A stretch of 64,000 bases of DNA from CAYZMH01 sp964479445. GTDB lineage: Bacteria > Bacteroidota > Bacteroidia > Bacteroidales > GCA-2748055. Location of the stretch: NCBI GenBank assembly GCA_964479445.1, contig CAYZMH010000005.1:7582-71581 (forward strand), in the 5' to 3' direction. Positions 63,239 to 64,000 of the stretch are shown piece after piece. Below the pieces are notes generated by a model, which saw nothing but the letters and a program-made list of their open reading frames with translations, searched no databases and was not told where the DNA came from. The position numbers and the translations under genes were made by a program. Numbering within the stretch: the first letter of the stretch is position 1; every line of letters starts with the position of its first letter.

Positions 63239-63714
63239 TGCGAGCCTCCCCTGTTTTTATTTCCCTGCTTATCATTCTCCTTGCTTCATCAGCGTGCGAC
63301 CGCAGTGCGGTGTATGACCGGTTTGTCACAATCGAGGGAGAGAAATGGGAATGGGACGAGGTTAGAGAGTTTGACTTTGATTTGAACGACACCTCCAACC
63401 TCTACAATGTACTTATCCAGATACGCCACACCACCGACTACCCGATGCGCAATCTCTACCTGTTCGTGCACCTGGAAGGGCCCTCCGGGCAAACCCTGAC
63501 CGATACGATCAATTACATACTGGCCGAACCCGATGGCAGCTGGATCGGTAAAGGGGTCGGGAATCTTCGTGAGCTCCGGTACCTGTACCGGAAAAACACC
63601 CGTTTCCCTGAACCGGGCACCTATACCGTGCGACTGGAACAGGGGATGCGTGTTCCCGGGTTGCCCGTGACGGATGTGGGAATCAGGGTGGAAACGACAC
63701 CACAAAACAGGTAA
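63235..63714 (+). CDS. gldH: Gliding motility lipoprotein GldH
   Basis: A 159-residue lipoprotein (lipobox SSAC, Cys21). GldH is required for gliding and T9SS-linked functions in Flavobacterium and is encoded next to housekeeping genes here. The mature region matches the family in DLNDTSNLYNVLIQIRHTTDYPMRNLYLFV, and further in ELRYLYRKNTRFPEPGTYT. Start: the first of two adjacent ATGs overlaps the ricT stop. It shows that this organism's T9SS-related genes are spread over several loci. Confidence 0.9.
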   Translation: MMRASPVFISLLIILLASSACDRSAVYDRFVTIEGEKWEWDEVREFDFDLNDTSNLYNVLIQIRHTTDYPMRNLYLFVHLEGPSGQTLTDTINYILAEPDGSWIGKGVGNLRELRYLYRKNTRFPEPGTYTVRLEQGMRVPGLPVTDVGIRVETTPQNR

Positions 63715-63717
63715 GCC

Positions 63718-64000
63718 GTGGGAAAAAATAAGCTTCAGAAATTCAGGGAGATGCAGTCATTTCACCGGGTTTATCAACCGGATTTTGAGGATGTTTATAA
63801 AAAGGATTACAGATTAAAAGGAGCCTGGAGCCGTGAGGTATTTGACAATGCACACCCGATCACCCTGGAACTGGGGTGTGGCAAGGGCGAATATACCATC
63901 AGCCTGGCCAGGCGCTTCCCGGAGCGCAACTTTATCGGGATCGACATCAAGGGGGCGCGGATCTGGCGCGGTGCCAAAACGGCACAAGAAGAGGCTCTGG
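63718..64000 (+). CDS. trmB: tRNA (guanine-N7)-methyltransferase (3' end outside window)
   Basis: Begins at a GTG four bases after the gldH stop region and is open to the window edge (94 codons). The N-terminus MGKNKLQKFREMQSFHRVYQP is the Bacteroidota TrmB pattern, followed by ITLELGCGKGEYTISLARRFP, the SAM-binding loop, and FIGIDIKGARIWRGAKTA. TrmB makes m7G46 in tRNA variable loops. Likely co-transcribed with ricT and gldH. Confidence 0.92.
   Translation, partial: MGKNKLQKFREMQSFHRVYQPDFEDVYKKDYRLKGAWSREVFDNAHPITLELGCGKGEYTISLARRFPERNFIGIDIKGARIWRGAKTAQEEAL

Noticed and set aside
1..64000. tRNA, rRNA, CRISPR array, insertion sequence or phage genes
   Set aside because: Looked for in all gaps; none seen. 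Gaps are short and explained by promoters, terminators and the repeats listed.

Overview
The window comes from a member of the Bacteroidota, most likely a Bacteroidales/Marinilabiliales-type lineage. The evidence is a complete type IX secretion (T9SS) core operon (gldK-gldL-gldM-gldN) behind a PorP/SprF gene, a GldH lipoprotein, a fused SecDF, a DUF4270 lipoprotein, a zinc-finger-less TopA, and many promoters of the Bacteroidota type (-7 box TAnnTTTG, sometimes with a TTG about 19 bases upstream). Coding density is high. I see no tRNA, rRNA, CRISPR array, transposase or phage gene, so this is ordinary chromosomal backbone.

Layout. 1-3729: a glycoside hydrolase family 2 gene running off the left edge, an unknown lipoprotein and a cytidylate-kinase-like protein, all on the minus strand. 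3930-10320 (+): malate dehydrogenase, SecDF with its own terminator, then a TatA / Ca2+:cation antiporter / LolD-type ATPase run. 10328-14119: TIGR02757 protein, tRNA methyltransferase, saccharopine dehydrogenase and uracil-DNA glycosylase. 14378-20271 (+): three tightly packed, uncharacterised envelope genes (membrane-anchored propeller protein, lipoprotein, DUF5723 barrel). 20385-22475 (-): MlaE-MlaF lipid transporter core and MobA. 22583-23677 (+): mannose-1-phosphate guanylyltransferase. 23735-29610 (-): porP and gldKLMN, closed by a strong terminator. 29797-33317 (-): TopA and an arginase-fold protein. 33433-35778 (+): PBP1A. 35784-42185 (-): panC, panD, flippase-like protein, rfaE2, radA, a small unknown protein and a double-ATPase ABC protein. 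42384-46430 (+): starch-synthase-like protein, DUF4270 lipoprotein, GlmS. 46495-52641 (-): a nucleotide-sugar cluster with wbpE, wbpD, wbpB and wbpA homologues plus galE and rfbB. 52841-53992 (+): HU-transmembrane-SPOR protein. 54060-64000: MetG, LD-carboxypeptidase, YraN, DUF502, a LuxE-like protein, Pgk, HolB, RicT, GldH and the start of TrmB.

How the genes fit together. Envelope biogenesis and secretion dominate: Sec (SecDF) and Tat export, lipid transport (MlaEF, LolD-like), peptidoglycan synthesis and recycling (PBP1A, GlmS, LD-carboxypeptidase, SPOR protein), LPS/polysaccharide sugar supply (RfaE2, ManC, GalE, RfbB, Wbp enzymes) and the T9SS motor/ring. The Wbp enzymes are of particular interest because in Porphyromonas gingivalis this pathway supplies the sugar that links T9SS cargo to surface A-LPS; here it lies about 17 kb from the gldKLMN operon.

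Limits: all assignments come from reading translated sequence and motifs by eye. No database search, structure prediction or folding calculation was run. Start codons were moved where a promoter box or conserved N-terminus argued for it, and this is stated in each entry.
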